Assembly: GCA_977017575.1 (NCBI GenBank)
Contig: CDRNVI010000066.1
Span: 289,385 to 353,384, forward strand
Direction: 5' to 3'
Source: Paramoeba atlantica
Lineage: Eukaryota > Discosea
DNA: 64,000 nucleotides
Below the pieces are notes generated by a model. That model was not told the DNA's origin, did no database searches, and was given only the letters and a program-made list of their open reading frames with translations. A program made the position numbers and the translations under genes. How positions within the stretch are numbered: position 1 is the first letter of the stretch; every line of letters begins with the position of its first letter. This document shows, one piece after another, positions 19,386 to 30,404 of the stretch.

Positions 19386-20494
19386 CCCGGGGGAATCTTC
19401 ATCTACATTTTTTGTTTTTTATTATTTTTTTTTATAAACCTCTTTTTCTTTCCGTATTGAAATAAACTGTATCTCAAAGGAACCTACTGACGAAGAAACT
19501 GACAGATGTTTTCAGATAATGAATAATATGATTTTCTCTCATGTGTTGAGCCGGAACCAAAATTACTTTCTCAAGTTTTCATAATTAATAAAGAATGGTT
19601 GATTAAATCGCCGTATCTTCTCGGCTCTGCGGCACTAGAAATTTGCCGAGTTTTTTTTTTTTGTTAACACCCTGAATTTTACATCATAATATATTTAGAA
19701 AAGGAAAACAAATTTCATATTGTTCGCAAAGACATTCGATTAACTCATATACAAACCTATATTATTATTTTTTTATAGGGCCAAAGGTGGCAAAAACCAG
19801 CAATATGAACAAACAAGCAAAAAATTTTTTTTTTTTAAAAGTGGTCTTAAAACAAAAAGTGGTCTTAAACTGCACACTTCCTAAAATTCTTTTCGTAAAC
19901 TCTTATAATATACTCGTCTAAATTTCATCACGTAAACTAATAATAATTATAATTAAACCTCCATGTACTTCTGTGCTCAAGACTAAGCGCTTGCTCAACA
20001 TGAATCGGACAATATTGATATTTCCTCTTAGGAATACCCCATCTTCAATCTTCGAAAGAGACACTTGTGATTGTATTTCAAGAAGGCATTAGTAAGTAAA
20101 CTTATAATCCTTGCACGTTTCGGACCGGGTCTTTCGAGGAAAAAAAAACCTGATCCTACCTACCTCACGTTGGGGAACCTCACTCGAAAGAGCAAGGCGT
20201 GAGAGTAAGCACTGTCGGCACGATCAACTCCCGTAACGACCACATTTCGGAGGCACAGGTCGTAAAGTAAAAGGCATAAGATGGGAGTGCTGTCGGAGAG
20301 TCGAGAAAACCGACTACATTCAGAGTCTGAGGCCTCCTAGCCACTTTTCGCCCTTGATGTGATTTCGCAGCTGCGACACGATTGTGTATGCTGGGAACTT
20401 TTCGTTCGCCGAGTTGCGAGAGAACAACCGATCCGTTGAATTCTTGTAATCGAAGTGTAAAATCTTGGATCACGTAATCCCGCGCTAATTATAC
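19386..20494. other. Complex AT-rich insertion in LINE copy 1
   Basis: Mostly AT-rich, no ORF between 19400 and 20050. Contents: a 49-bp repeat at 19772-19820 (inverse of 7324-7372); minisatellite scraps AAAAGTGGTCTTAAAAC at 19838-19870; a DIRS terminal-repeat-like TTCTTTTCGTAAACTCTT near 19890; and from about 20100 the reverse-strand 3' end of RLE LINEs. Confidence 0.5.
20320..20480 (-). pseudogene. Fused C-terminal ends of two RLE LINEs
   Basis: On the reverse strand one frame gives IQDFTLRLQEFNGSVVLSQL, as at the ends of the ORFs at 29892 and 47234. A different frame immediately after gives YTIVSQLRNHIKGEKWLGGL, as at 9500-9553. The two subfamily ends appear joined near 20405. A shared 3' terminus TCGAAAGACCCGGTCC follows near 20120-20145. 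Confidence 0.6.
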
Positions 20495-20500
20495 CAATTT

Positions 20501-20876
20501 CAGATGGCAAGTTTACTGCTGAGGAGCTCTTTTATTCGCTTTCGCACTTCGGGAAGAATAGAGCCCCAGGGGGGGACGGTATTCCCATGGAGGCCTTACA
20601 AGCAATTTCGACACATCAGGATTTTAGAGATTTATTGCTGGAGCTAATCAATGAAGTGCATGAAACAGGCGTTACCGAAGCATCATGGAAAGTCATTCTT
20701 CAAATACCTATTCCAAAGAAAAGGGATTTATCGCAGCTTTCAAACTGGCGCCCTATTTGCCTTGTAAACAGTATAGTCAAGCTGATGAATTTTATGATTC
20801 TTACTCGCATCCGCCCCAGCGTGGAACCACTTCTTCGAGACAATCAATACGGTTTTCGTCAAAATAGATCAATTTG
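20501..20876 (+). pseudogene. RT N-terminal part of EEP LINE copy 1
   Basis: Encodes DGKFTAEELFYSL, GKNRAPGGDGIP, IPIPKKRDLSQLSNWRPIC and LRDNQYGFRQNRS, the first RT blocks. It aligns closely with 26560-26920 of copy 2. The frame ends where the 17-bp minisatellite of copy 2 begins. Confidence 0.85.
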
Positions 20877-20889
20877 AATCAAATAGATC

Positions 20890-23800
20890 AAATTGAACAC
20901 CTTTTTTATAAGAACACCTTTTTTATAAGAACACCTTTTTTATAAGAACACCTTTTTTATAAGAACACCTTTTTTATAAGAACACCTTTTTTATAAGAAC
21001 ACCTTTTTTATAAGAACACCTTTTTTATAAGAACACCTTTTTTATAAGAACACCTTTTTTATAAGAACACCTTTTTTATAAGAACACCTTTTTTATAAGA
21101 ACACCTTTTTTATAAGAACACCTTTTTTATAAGAACACCTTTTTTATAAGAACACCTTTTTTATAAGAACACCTTTTTTATAAGAACACCTTTTTTATAA
21201 GAACACCTATTTTATAAGAACACCTTTTTTATAAGAACACCTTTTTGATAAGAACACCTTTTTTATAAGAACACCTTTTTTATAATGAACATCTAATGCA
21301 TCCGGTTTTAGGTTGTAGTTTGTTTGCTCGTTTTTATGAACACCTTTTTTATAAGAACACCTTTTTTATAAGAACACCTTTTTTATAAGAACACCTTTTT
21401 TATAAGAACACCTTTTTTATAAGAACACCTTTTTTATAAGAACACCTTTTTTATAAGAACACCTTTTTTATAAGAACATCTTTTTTATAAGAACACCTTT
21501 TTTTATAAGAACACCTTTTTTATAAGAACACCTTTTTTATAAGAACACCTTTTTTATAAGAACACCTTTTTTATAAGAACACCTTTTTTATAAGAACACC
21601 TTTTTTATAAGAACACCTTTTTTATAAGAACACCTTTTTTATAAGAACACCTTTTTTATAAGAACACCTTTTTTATAAGAACACCTTTTTTATAAGAACA
21701 CCTTTTTTATAAGAACACCTTTTTTATAAGAACACCTTTTTTATAAGAACACTTTTTTTATAAGAACACCTTTTTTATAAGAACACCTTTTTTATAAGAA
21801 CACCTTTTTTTATAAGAACACCTTTTTTATAAGAACACCTTTTTTATAAGAACACCTTTTTTATAAGAACACCTTTTTTATAAGAACACCTTTTTTATAA
21901 GAACACCTTTTTTATAAGAACACCTTTTTTATAAGAACACCTTTTTTATAAGAACACCTTTTTTATAAGAACACCTTTTTTATAAGAACACCTTTTTTAT
22001 AAGAACACCTTTTTTATAAGAACACCTTTTTTATAAGAACACCTTTTTTATAAGAACACCTTTTTTATAAGAACACCTTTTTTATAAGAACACCTTTTTT
22101 ATAAGAACACCTTTTTTATAAGAACACCTTTTTTATAAGAACACCTTTTTTATAAGAACACCTTTTTTATAAGAACACCTTTTTTATAAGAACACCTTTT
22201 TTATAAGAACACCTATTTTATAAGAACACCTTTTTTATAAGAACACCTTTTTTATAAGAACACCTTTTTTATAAGAACACCTTTTTTATAAGAACACCTT
22301 TTTTATAAGAACACCTTTTTTATAAGAACACCTTTTTTATAAGAACACCTTTTTTATAAGAACACCTTTTTTATAAGAACACCTTTTTTATAAGAACACC
22401 TTTTTTATAAGAACACCTTTTTTATAAGAACACCTTTTTTATAAGAACACCTTTTTTATAAGAACACCTATTTTATAAGAACACCTTTTTTATAAGAACA
22501 CCTTTTTGATAAGAACACCTTTTTTATAAGAACACCTTTTTTATAATGAACATCTAATGCATCCGGTTTTAGGTTGTAGTTTGTTTGCTCGTTTTTATGA
22601 ACACCTTTTTTATAAGAACACCTTTTTTATAAGAACACCTTTTTTATAAGAACACCTTTTTTATAAGAACACCTTTTTTATAAGAACACCTTTTTTATAA
22701 GAACACCTTTTTTATAAGAACACCTTTTTTATAAGAACACCTTTTTTATAAGAACACCTTTTTTTATAAGAACACCTTTTTTATAAGAACACCTTTTTTA
22801 TAAGAACACCTTTTTTATAAGAACACCTTTTTTATAAGAACACCTTTTTTATAAGAACACCTTTTTTATAAGAACACCTTTTTTATAAGAACACCTTTTT
22901 TATAAGAACACCTTTTTTATAAGAACACCTTTTTTATAAGAACACCTTTTTTATAAGAACACCTTTTTTATAAGAACACCTTTTTTATAAGAACACTTTT
23001 TTTATAAGAACACCTTTTTTATAAGAACACCTTTTTTATAAGAACACCTTTTTTTATAAGAACACCTTTTTTATAAGAACACCTTTTTTATAAGAACACC
23101 TTTTTTATAAGAACACCTTTTTTATAAGAACACCTTTTTTATAAGAACACCTTTTTTATAAGAACACCTTTTTTATAAGAACACCTTTTTTATAAGAACA
23201 CCTTTTTTATAAGAACACCTTTTTTATAAGAACACCTTTTTTATAAGAACACCTTTTTTATAAGAACACCTTTTTTATAAGAACACCTTTTTTATAAGAA
23301 CACCTTTTTTATAAGAACACCTTTTTTATAAGAACACCTTTTTTATAAGAACACCTTTTTTATAAGAACACCTTTTTTATAAGAACACCTTTTTTATAAG
23401 AACACCTTTTTTATAAGAACACCTTTTTTATAAGAACACCTTTTTTATAAGAACACCTATTTTATAAGAACACCTTTTTTATAAGAACACCTTTTTTATA
23501 AGAACACCTTTTTTATAAGAACACCTTTTTTATAAGAACACCTTTTTTATAAGAACACCTTTTTTATAAGAACACCTATTTTATAAGAACACCTTTTTTA
23601 TAAGAACACCTTTTTTATAAGAACACCTTTTTTATAAGAACACCTTTTTTATAAGAACACCTTTTTTATAAGAACACCTTTTTTATAAGAACACCTTTTT
23701 TATAAGAACACCTTTTTTATAAGAACACCTTTTTTATAAGAACACCTTTTTTATAAGAACACCTTTTTTATAAGAACACCTTTTTTAAAAAGAACACCTT

Positions 23801-23898
23801 TTTTATAAAGAACACCTTTTTTATAAAGAACACCTTTTTTATAAAGAACACCTTTTTTATAAAGAACACCTTTTTTATAAAGAACACCTTTTTTATAA
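20890..23898 (+). repeat. 17-bp minisatellite, about 175 units
   Basis: Tandem AACACCTTTTTTATAAG over about 3 kb with scattered one-base variants. Two copies of a roughly 50-bp spacer (starting GAACATCTAATGCATCCGG) sit at 21287 and 22548, with the same variant units before each, showing a higher-order duplication of about 1.26 kb. The last units lengthen to 18 bp. It runs up to ATG 23919 of an EEP LINE and interrupts the RT of copy 1. Confidence 0.95.
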
Positions 23899-23918
23899 AT
23901 TCGTTTATAAAAAACAAA

Positions 23919-24855
23919 ATGGCGGATGCTTCCGGCGCGGCAGGGGGACAGAGCTTCTTGAAACCTTCTGCCGAACCAAGCGTGTTCGGGGAGTTATCGT
24001 CCGTTCTCCGGAGCGAAGAGAGCTTGCTAAACTCCGCCAGCGGGCGGTGAGGGCAATTTGTAAGTTCGCTCGATTGGGTGCTTTTATCCGTGTCGTGTGG
24101 AGACACGAAACTAGTGGTAAACTCTCGCTTTGGAGCGGGAGGGTTGTAGATGTATGCTTGGCAAGGCTTAAGTCTGAGTCTTTGTCGGGTTTATTTCGTG
24201 TGAGGTACGAAGAACGTCCTCACGCAACGCTGCCGTTCCCCCCCTTTTCTTCCACTAGTGTAGTTCTTTGCGCAGTGGAGGTTTGTAACCCGAAAAAAGC
24301 GAAACGAAGAATTGCTTCCCATCGCCCGCGCAAGCCCTGGACATTGCGTGGCAAGCGTGTCCAACGAGAATCGGAGAACCCGAGAGGTTCCGCTGTGAAG
24401 GAAAGTACTACCGTAGGAACACTTAACGTGACAACGCTCAAACTTGAGGGGGAAGACGAGTTTTCTATCCGACGATGCACACGCTTTTGTGAAATTCTCT
24501 CCTTTATGGTAGAAAAGGGGGTTGACGTATTGTGTCTCCAGGAGACCAGGTTTAAGTTTTCTGATGATACTTGTGAGGACGGCGTGCTATACAGAAAAGT
24601 TGAGAACCTAGGATGCACGTTTCACATATACCTGCAGTCAGCGACCGGGGGGGATTCATATAATGGCATGGGAATTGTTAGTCGTCGGGTTCTTTCGCGG
24701 GTGCGGAAGGTAAGTGATAGAATCATGTCAGCTGGGTATCATCTCAATGAGGGGAAGGGCACTCTTTTAAATGTCTATGCTCCCATTAGGGACTCCTCTG
24801 AAGCCGCCCATGCGGCTTTTCTGGGCGATGTGGAAAGAGTTTGCAGTGAAGTCGA
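23919..24855 (+). pseudogene. EEP part of dual-endonuclease LINE, copy 2
   Basis: Starts MADASG as in copy 1. A one-base frame change lies close to codons 6-8, near 23940, after which the frame runs open through 24047-24850. The beta-rich module (VVWRHETSGKLSLWSGRVVD, VRYEERPHATLPFPPF) precedes EEP motifs TLNVTTLKLEG, CLQETRF, NGMGIVS and VYAPIRDS. The EEP C-terminal half is missing where a TIR element is inserted; sequence resumes in the linker at about 26241. Confidence 0.8.
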
Positions 24856-26240
24856 ACGCACCGTGCGTTCGATGAATATTCATTGAACGGCGTCCCGTTC
24901 GATGACCAGGCGTCCCGTTCGATGAATATTCATCGAACGGGCAGTGCGTTCGATGAATCATTCATCCAACGGGCACTGCTGCACGAATTTTTCGTCTCGA
25001 TTTTTTTTGGGGGGAATTTGAACATTACCATCTCGTTTACATGTCTGGAGGCAAGGCCCAACTGTCAGCGAAGCCCAAGTGTGCAAGCAAGGCCCCCGTC
25101 TGCGAGCAAGGCCCAACTGTGAGCGTAGCCCGCTTCTGGAGGCAAAAGCCCCCCTTTGCGAGCAAGGCCCAACTGTGAGCGTACCCCTGGGACATAATTA
25201 TATTTTTTGGCGACCCGAGCGCTCCATGCGGAGGTGGTGGATATTAGCACGGCGGGCGGATGAGTTGGCATCACGGCCTTCTTTTTCCATCAGGCACGAG
25301 GGAGCGGCAAAATCTCAGGAGCTACTCCTGATTCTTTTGCTTTGGAGCGTGTGAACACTCCCATGAAAGGTAAAAAAAGTAAATAACCAACAAGGTACAG
25401 AAACTGTATCTTTATCGTTAAAGATTATTGTACGTGTGCTTCTCTCTAGATTCGTGGGAAGCAATTTGCGAAGCCCAACTACCTTGATAACAAATTTTAG
25501 TACCCATTTTGGCCGCGCGGGGGCCCCCGCGTGAGCGGGGGTGCGCGCGGCCGCGAAACGGCGAGGGCCCGCGTGAGCGGGCCTGAGCCGTACCCCGCGT
25601 AGGATTCCCCTGTGCGTCGTTAGTGGGAAGCAATTTGCGAAGCTCACTGAATTTCGTAGTTTTCGCTACGCAGGCGTTGTCAACGTATATAGTGAAGTGT
25701 AGGATACTGAACGCACGGAAAATGAAAATCAAAAAAAAATTCTTGGGTGTTCCACAAAAGTCCTTGACATATGCAAAAGTCCTTGACTTGCACCGTAAAT
25801 TTCCGTTCGTTGAGTACTCAACGAAAATCCGGCAGTTCGTTGAGTACAACGAACGTACCCCCAACCCAATATTTTTTGGGTCGCGCACTGAGGACCTGTG
25901 TCTGCCACTTCCGCAGGCTTGTGTATTTGTAAGTTATGATTTTATCTTTGTAAACTTATGAGGCAATAGTTTTAAGAATCCTTCCGCTTTTTGATAACGT
26001 TTCGGATTTGTTTTTGTCTTACGGATCAAGGTAGCAGCCAGGAGCATGATGCAGACCGAAACGAGCTTTTTTTTTACAAAAAAAAATTGCGTTTTCATTC
26101 ATCGAACAGGACATCCTGTTCGATGAATGATTCATCGAACGGGTCGTACTGCAATCCATTCATCGAACAGGATGTCCTGTTCGATGAATATTCATCGAAC
26201 GGACAGTGCGTTCGATGAATATTCATCGAGTGCCCCCCCT
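24856..26240. mobile_element. TIR element with palindromes and SL-like gene
   Basis: Bounded by stacked palindromes TTCGATGAATATTCATCGAA (24870-24960 and 26100-26230); the right end is GAGTGCCCCCCCTCC. The left terminus is eroded, so no target duplication can be named. Inside are the GC-rich block (25495-25660), a candidate SL RNA gene on the reverse strand (25300-25419), and repeats of GTGAGCGTAGCCC found in other TIR elements. No transposase ORF. Confidence 0.7.
25300..25419 (-). ncRNA. Candidate spliced-leader RNA gene, copy A
   Basis: Read on the reverse strand: a 32-nt exon-like part (25419-25388) starting AACGATAAAG and ending CTGTACCTTGTTG; then GTTATTTAC, giving a GT donor at the border; then hairpin 1 (25362-25344, GGGAGTGT-TCAC-ACGCTCC); hairpin 2 (25330-25316, CAGGAG-TAG-CTCCTG); and GATTTTG (25314-25308), which fits the Sm-site pattern RAUUUUG. 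Exon, donor, hairpins and Sm site in this order is the known layout of SL RNAs. The exon sequence is found as a tag at retrocopy 5' ends elsewhere in the window. Function is inferred. A repeat with chance hairpins is the alternative. Confidence 0.55.
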
Positions 26241-27203
26241 CCCCGATTTTTCTACAGAGTCGTCAACCTAAGCATTTCAAGGAAGTTTTGAAAGTGCACG
26301 GAAAGCAAGTCGAGGATCAAATTGCACGCGAATGTGAGGCGATAGAATCAGGCCTTAGAGCAAATAGATCGAATCCATGGCAAACTTTGCGGAGACTATG
26401 CGGCATTTATAGGACAAAGCTCTGCATTGACACTTCATCTACCAAAGAGACTCTGAATGTAGTCCGAGATTTCTTCTCTAGGATGGGTAGCAATGACTTA
26501 GGGGATTCTAAAATTCAGTTCGACGATGTTGTTAAACCATCAACTCCAATACAAGATGGAGCATTTACGGAAGAGGAGCTTATTCATGGAATTTCTAAAC
26601 TTGCACGAAATAAAGCTCCAGGAATTGATGCAATACCGGCTGAAGTGATAAGCATTATTTCGGAGCATAGTGGACTTAAGCTAGCGATGCTTGATATTAT
26701 TAATGAGGTTCGAGCTACGGGGGTTGCCCCTGAATGCTGGAAGACTGTAGTTCAAGTCCCTATCCCGAAGAAGGGCGACTTATCTCAAATAGCAAATTGG
26801 CGCCCAATATGCTTAGTTAATAGCATCGTTAAGTTGATGAACTGCATGATATTGCAACGAATTCGACCGACCATAGAACCAATTCTGCGGGACAGTCAGT
26901 ATGGGTTTCGCCCAGAACGCTCTACATCCGGCGCGCAAATACTCCTTAACGAGGTGAAGACCAGGGCATGTCGAGACAAGTCTGGGTTGGTGGTCGCTTT
27001 TCTGGATTTTGCGAAAGCATTTCCCTCTGTCTCTTTTCAGGCGATCAAGGCTGCGCTTCAGGCTTTCCACGTTGGCCCTGCAATGCTGCGAACCATAATG
27101 TCTATATACAGAGGTCTTCATGGTGTTGTTCGGACTCCCTATGGAAATACGAATTCATTTCAAATCACAACTGGTATTCTTCAAGGGGACGTTTTGGCAC
27201 CTT
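26241..27203 (+). pseudogene. Linker and RT of dual-endonuclease LINE, copy 2
   Basis: Continues the LINE after the TIR element: KHFKEVLKVHGKQVED, RSNPWQTLRRLCG, then RT blocks ARNKAPGIDAIP, IPKKGDLSQIANWRPIC, SQYGFRPERST, motif A VAFLDFAKAFPSV and motif B TGILQGDVLAP. The frame is open from 26288 and is cut at 27204 by a LINE 3'-end insertion with a 12-bp target duplication. Confidence 0.85.
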
Positions 27204-27459
27204 GATTGATTGATTGATTTTTAGGCAATATATCTCCGAGGAGATGTTACCTCCCTAGGACAAGCCCCCCCTTATCGCTTGCTAGGAGCTGTGCCACGCA
27301 GCACGCAAGTCAAATCCGAAGATTTGACCAGATCGAGCGCGAGCAGCCAGCTTATCTTTTTTAACCCCTTTTATATACTACAAGAAAATATTCTTTATGA
27401 AAAAACACTTCTTTTGAAGTGAAAAAACACAACACACTCCAAAGATTATGCTGAATGAC
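27204..27459 (-). mobile_element. 5'-truncated LINE 3' end with TCAA tail
   Basis: 256 bp flanked by TTTTGGCACCTT (27192-27203 and 27460-27471). Read on the reverse strand it ends in a TCAA microsatellite. It matches the 3' UTR of the EEP LINE at 39814-40100, so it is a short insertion of that family or a SINE using its 3' end. Confidence 0.85.
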
Positions 27460-28802
27460 TTTTGGCACCTTATCTCTTCATTCTTGTCGTTGACCGCATT
27501 CTACACCGAGCATTGGACGGCAAGCCTCTTGGGGTTCTTCTTAGGAGCCAAGGGACAAAGAGCAGAGGGTTAGAAGAGGTACGGCTACAAGACATCAACT
27601 ATGCTGATGATATCGCTCTATTGGCATCAACTAAAGGTGAGATCTCCCGCATGATTGACCTCACGGCTCAGGAGTCTCAAAGAGCGAATTTGCAAATCGC
27701 CATAGGCAAGACGAAAACAGCATGGATGGGGTTTGGTAGAGTTCCTGGTGGACAAAAGGAGCTCAGAACGGCCTACCTGGGCAAAATTCCATATGTTGAC
27801 AAATACAGGTATCTGGGGCAGCTTCAAGAATCCGGTGCCTCCTCCACAGTTAAGGATAGATTGGCATTGACCTGGGCCGCTTTTCGACGTCTCAAAGGAA
27901 TTTGGAACTCACCCCTTGACGCCTCCACTAAGTTCCGCCTGTTCGATTGTTTGGTATATCCTGTTCTTACTTTTGGAATTTCATCTCTACCAATCTCGAA
28001 TGCTATGGTCAGGAAAACTGAGGTTGAAATCAACATGATGAGACGATTTGCCTGCAATCATGCCAAACTAGACGAATTCGGTCATTGTTATCCCCTAGAA
28101 TCTCTGTATCGTGGAACACCTCGCTTCAACACCATCCATCGTGTAAGCAGGGCAAAGGTGGTGGGTCACATGATTCGCCACTCAACAGTGTTTCGAGAAT
28201 TGCTTCAGTGGAAAAGTAGAGAGAACGCTAGGCAAATGTCTCCTAGCGAGGAATGTTTTCATGATCTCGGGATAACGGTTGAAGAAGCCCTCGTTTTTTC
28301 TCAAGACAAGGAACCCAGAGCTTTCTCGTCATGGAAATGTCTGCAGTGCGGAGATATAATTAGTCCAAGCAATCACGTAACTCATCAGAAAGTTTGCACT
28401 GGAAGACGGCTATGCCGATCCGGACCGGATCTCGTTATTTATTGGAACAACGGCGAGGTATACTATGACTTAACCGTAATACACGAGCTTTCGCAGAGCA
28501 ATAGGTCTAAAAAATGCATCCAACTAATCAACGACGCGATCAAAAGGAAACATAACACGTACGTGCAGACGAATATTATACGAGAAGAATGCTTCCAATG
28601 CTTGCCTGTTCTGTCCGGAGGTTCTTTACATCGCAACACGCAAAGTCTGATCCATGCGATAGCAGATGCTGCCGTACTAGACCGGCAGGGGGTTGAACAG
28701 GAATTTAAACTACTGGTGCAGGAATTAAATGGTCTAGAAGTTTATTCCCACCTTCGGAAATACCTAAACGAAGAAAGCGCTACGCAGGAATTCAGTCTAT
28801 AA
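27460..28802 (+). pseudogene. RT and RLE end of dual-endonuclease LINE, copy 2
   Basis: The frame resumes exactly after the duplicated TTTTGGCACCTT: YLFILVVDRIL, catalytic YADD at INYADDIALLAS, thumb region, LVYPVLTFG. Then a zinc-like CLQCGD...HQKVC motif and the restriction-like endonuclease RSGPDLVIYW, YYDLTVIHELS and AIKRKHNTYV, ending NEESATQEFSL. With the EEP half at 23919-24855 this makes a LINE with an endonuclease at each end, as known for Dualen/RandI elements. The two halves belong together because copy 1 shows EEP and linker, and copy 2 shows linker and RT. Confidence 0.85.
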
Positions 28803-29034
28803 ATCAGCTCATTAGTTTTTATATCATAATACGAAATATTACACAGCTTGCAAAGTCGCGCAAGCCTTATATAAGCCTTATCTCTGATCCGTCATTGTGG
28901 CAGAATGCAATGACAGGGGTCTTACACTGAGAAGCATCGTTGGAGATAGTGTTGGTGCGACTTTAGAAAAGAAAGGGCTATTAGATCCCTGTGTAATGCA
29001 TTGAGAGTTTCCCCAAAAAAAAAAATGCGGTAGA
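28803..29034 (+). other. LINE 3' UTR and A-rich end
   Basis: 3' UTR of copy 2, then from 28920 a block (GAGAAGCATCGTTGGAGATA...) also present at 19015-19075 in the 3' UTR of the inserted RLE LINE. It ends with an A-run at 29015-29026. Confidence 0.6.
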
Positions 29035-29571
29035 CCGTAAGCTGCGAATATACAACAGCTCCATTCAACTCTTGAAGATAGAGTTGAAACTCCATCTGCG
29101 ACGCATTCTTCATTGCCGACGCCATCGCTCGCACCGCCACGCACACCACCGCCACGTACACCCCCGCGATTGCCAACTCCCCCGCCCTCGATGCGTCCCT
29201 CGTTGACACGCCACCTGCCGTCGACCCCTCCGGCGCCATTACCGTCATTACCGCTGGACAAACCGATACAACCGCGAGTCGACAGCGCCCGTCAGGATTT
29301 TTCAGAATTCAATAGCCAAGAATTCAATAGCCAAGAATCGCCGACAGAAACAGCGCCCCCTCGACCGGTAACGCCGCCATCCTCGAAAAAGAATTTCAGA
29401 AAAGGTTTTCGAATGTCCTTTCACGAGCTGAAGAAACAAGTGGATGAAGCAGAAAGGAAGGCAAAGGAAAGAAAAGATCAAGAAGCGGCCGCATCGAGGC
29501 AAGAAAAAGTCAGTTCACTAATTCGGATTCGTCGTCCTGAGGGATATAAGTGGTTTTTCCTTTGTTAGTAA
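29035..29571 (+). CDS. Proline-rich ORF, unknown
   Basis: Open from about 29044, ATG at 29113, stop after 29568; 151 residues from that ATG. The N-terminal two thirds are Pro/Thr/Ser-rich and likely disordered. A charged, probably helical stretch (KKQVDEAERKAKERKDQE) follows, then RIRRPEGYKWFFLC. I do not recognise it. It could be the N-terminal region of a LINE protein or a host fragment. AATAAA lies just downstream at about 29572. Confidence 0.3.
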
Positions 29572-29891
29572 TGAATAAATTTAGGTTAGATGGGTTAAAA
29601 TCTAGAAGTCTACGCATGTAAATTTAGCCGAGGGGCTTATATATATAAAAAAGCGAGACATGGCATGCGGATTCTAAGGAAGATTTTTTTTTTTTTTGAT
29701 CAGTTCTTTCCGTAACTCGCAAGTAGTTCCTTTTCCCCAGATATTATGAAAGTATCGCACATATGTCCCGTATCCCAAAATATCACGAATGTTCACGTAT
29801 CGCATAAACTTCCCGTATCCCAAAAAACACTTACCATACGCCGTATCATACACCCCGATTTGTGAGGATTCTGCAGCTATTCCTTGCCTTC
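29572..29891. other. Spacer and LINE 3' UTR
   Basis: AT-rich DNA, then a T-run at 29684-29697 that is the poly(A) tail of the reverse-strand LINE, then its 3' UTR with loosely repeated CCCGTATCCCAAAA motifs (29768-29830). Confidence 0.55.
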
Positions 29892-30310
29892 CTAGAAAGC
29901 CATTTCATCGTCTTCCAACGGTAGGAAAAATTGTCTGAGCTGACCGATAATGACTGATCCGTGGAGTTCTTGCAAACGAAGCACGAAATCTTGAATGGCT
30001 CTCTCCCGTTCGAGCCCACACGCATCGGCCAGTGTATGCAGAAGGATTTTCGTGTTCCCGTGCAAAGCGCCTCCCGATAGCATAGGTATACATCGAAATT
30101 GGTGGCTTGGTATTTGCTTGGAAAGAACGTAGGTATTATGCTTTCGTCGTATAACTTCGCGCATTAGCTGTGCACCGGATCTGGATACGTTAGACGGGGA
30201 GAGCTCGTGAACGATTGTAAAATCGTAAAAGATGTCGCCACTTGCCCAATGGATCACTAAATCGGGACCTGAATGATAGAATGACCCTGAGCTGCATACT
30301 CTTTGATGTT
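29892..30310 (-). pseudogene. RLE end of reverse-strand LINE
   Basis: Carries HSGPDLVIHWASGDIFYDFTIVHELS and RRKHNTYV, ending QLRQFFLPLEDDEMAF (motifs given in parts: PDLVIHW, YDFTIVH). It continues the LINE protein of 30405-32084 after a roughly 100-bp insertion at 30311-30411 that contains a CCCCCTTGTCAGGGGG hairpin and is bordered by similar ACAAAC...CATCAAAG stretches. Confidence 0.8.
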
Positions 30311-30404
30311 TGTTTTCTTCCGTTTCGTATTGGCGCTACCCCCCTTGTCAGGGGGATAGTAACTAACTAAGCTTACGCGTCTTTGTAAGCTGGCTATTGA
30401 ATAA

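Noticed and set aside
20890-23898. CRISPR array
   Set aside because: Units are contiguous 17-mers without unique spacers; the only spacer occurs twice and is identical.
20890-23898. Telomeric repeat tract
   Set aside because: The array is internal, bounded by LINE sequence on both sides and different from the other arrays; there is no terminal position or G-overhang context.
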